In this document: one piece after another, positions 62,901-64,000 of the stretch
Layout: each line of letters starts with the position of its first letter
Numbering within the stretch: position 1 is the stretch's first letter
DNA from: Lingula anatina
Lineage: Eukaryota > Brachiopoda > Lingulata > Lingulida > Lingulidae
NCBI RefSeq assembly: GCF_001039355.2
Contig: NW_019773737.1
Location: 501,385 to 565,384, forward strand
Length of the DNA stretch: 64,000 nucleotides
Reading direction: 5' to 3'
Translations under genes and position numbers: made by a program
The notes under the pieces: generated by a model
The model's input: the letters and a program-made list of their open reading frames with translations, nothing else
Databases searched by the model: none
Told to the model about the DNA's origin: nothing

Positions 62901-64000
62901 ATTTTGAGAAATCTTTCGAAGTCAGGAAAGAATTACTTGGTGAGAAACACCCTGATACTGGTATGACATACCAAAGTATTGGCAGCGCTCTTTATCAGAT
63001 GCATAAGTATGCAAATGCACTTACATTTTATGAGAAATATCTTGTAATCCAGACAGGCATACATGGTGAGAAACACCCTGATACTGCTACGGCATACCAG
63101 AACATTGGCAGTGCGTTATGTGGCATGGGTAAGTACACAGAGGCACTTACATATTATAAGAAATCTCTTGGAATCAGGAAAAAAATCAATGGTGAGAAAC
63201 ACCTTGATGCTGCAGTGACAAACTATAATATTGGCAGTACACTATGTGACATGGGTAAGTACCCAGAGGCACTTCCATATTTTGAGAAATCTTTCGAAGT
63301 CAGGAAAGAATTACTTGGTGAGAAACACCCTGATACTGGTATGACATACCAAAGAATTGGCAGTGCTCTTTATCAGATGGATAAGTATGCAAATGCACCT
63401 ACTTTTTATGAGAAATATCTTGTAATCCGGATAGAAGTACATGGTGAGAAACACCCTGATACTGCTACGGCATACCAGATCATTGGCAGTGTGCTAGGTT
63501 GCATGAGTAAGTACCCAGAGGCACTTACATATTTTAAAAAATCTCTTGAAGTCCGGAAAGAAGTACTTGGTGAGAAACACCCTGATACTGCTACAGCATA
63601 CCAGAACATTGGCAGTGTGCTAGGTTGCATGAGTAAGTACCCAGAGGCACTTACATATTTTAAAAAATCTCTTGAAGTCCGGAAAGAAGTACTTGGTGAG
63701 AAACACCCTGATACTGCTACAGCATACCAGAACATTGGCAGTGTGCTAGGTTGCATGAGTAAGTACCCAGAGGCACTTACATATTTTAAAAAATCTCTTG
63801 AAGTCCGGAAAGAAGTACTTGGTGAGAAACACCCTGATACTGCTACAGCATACCAGAACATTGGCATTGTGTTAGATTGCATGAGTAAGTACACAGAGGC
63901 ACTTACATTTTATGAAAATTCTCTTGACGTCCGGAAAGAAGTACTTGGCGAGAAACACCCTGATACTGCTACGGCATACCAGAACATTGGCAGTGTGCTA
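59371..64000 (+). CDS. Gene D: HEPN, NB-ARC and TPR repeat protein (NLR-like), runs off the window
   Basis: Exon 1 is 59371-59969. The start is the ATG at 59387 in an ideal context (ACCATGG), 16 bases after an acceptor, so a 5' untranslated exon lies upstream. It ends AAAG|GTAATT in phase 1 and joins exon 2 (60759 onward). Domains: DZIP3-type HEPN with the RNHLSH (Rx4H) motif at 144-149; NB-ARC with P-loop GMGGIGKTS from residue 237, VIIFDNNDE and CGANPLALKLL; winged helix; then 42-residue TPRs from 62117. The fourth TPR has TAG at 62501-62503 where its neighbours have AAG, giving a 775-aa product. The same frame then stays open for 499 codons to the window end, with at least 11 more TPRs. 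So it is either a recently nonsense-mutated gene, an allele or a sequence error. The family is a cytosolic sensor; HEPN may act on RNA. Confidence 0.88.
60759..64000 (+). CDS. Gene D exon 2: NB-ARC and TPR array
   Basis: The exon starts TTGCCCCATGTCAGCTCC, almost identical to the gene A exon at 562. NB-ARC and winged helix run to about 62100. TPR units start every 126 bp from 62117 (62243, 62369, 62495 and so on to 63881). The in-frame TAG is at 62501. After it, units stay in frame with intact MGKYxEAL...GEKHPDT patterns. Units from 63491 to 63868 are almost identical to each other, and a three-unit block at about 62819-63196 is repeated at about 63197-63574. Confidence 0.9.
62117..64000 (+). 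repeat. 126-bp tandem repeat array encoding TPRs
   Basis: Fifteen unit starts are visible at 126-bp spacing and the array continues past the window. Three units (63491, 63617, 63743) are nearly identical, and a higher-order 378-bp duplication is visible. The array lies within the coding exon. Confidence 0.95.

Noticed and set aside
63406-63894. Open frame of 162 codons on the minus strand
   Set aside because: It is the antisense reading of the nearly identical 126-bp TPR units; the + strand frame has the real TPR consensus.
62117-64000. Regularly spaced direct repeats that could be mistaken for a CRISPR array
   Set aside because: Unit length is 126 bp with no unique spacers, the units encode TPRs in frame, and the genome is eukaryotic.

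Overview
The window is AT-rich metazoan genomic DNA: genes are split by GT-AG introns, intergenic space is large, and it is packed with Tc1/mariner, piggyBac-like, MITE, LINE and Gypsy-like remnants and microsatellites. The gene content (HEPN/NB-ARC/TPR NLR-like proteins, Roc-COR GTPase, caspases) resembles expanded innate-immunity and cell-death families of lophotrochozoans. A mollusc, perhaps a bivalve, is my best guess, but only from family resemblance. Nothing here is prokaryotic.

Layout. All four recognisable genes are on the + strand. Gene A (562-3572) is the last coding exon of an NB-ARC-TPR protein; its upstream exon(s) lie outside the window. Gene B (7578-13188) is eight exons of a caspase; its 5' end was not found. 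13189-23585 is mostly repeats plus one possible signal-peptide exon. Gene C (23586-46377) is a 14-exon gene that I assembled from splice sites and phases. It encodes about 952 aa with a Roc GTPase, a COR domain and a complete caspase domain in one chain. Its large introns are full of transposons. 46378-59370 is gene-poor and holds a duplicated 1.4 kb block, a Gypsy-like integrase fragment and a Tc1-like element with perfect 30-bp ends. Gene D (59371 to beyond 64000) is a HEPN-NB-ARC-TPR gene, paralogous to A, with one in-frame stop in its fourth TPR.

How the genes may work together. A and D look like intracellular NLR-type sensors or scaffolds: an ATPase switch, TPR ligand surface and, in D, an RNase-type HEPN domain. 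B and C are effector caspase candidates; in C the protease is joined to a GTPase switch. The caspase exons of B and C share exon number, phase and nearly identical lengths, so one arose from the other by duplication. A and D are likewise duplicates. The order NLR-caspase-RocCOR/caspase-NLR suggests a duplicated cell-death or immunity cluster; the functional link is inference.

The sequence has two long N gaps (21363-22130, 40171-40488) and three single Ns (30501, 32836, 34303). At least two of these gaps sit at joins where the flanking sequence is duplicated, so local order and gap sizes should be read with care.
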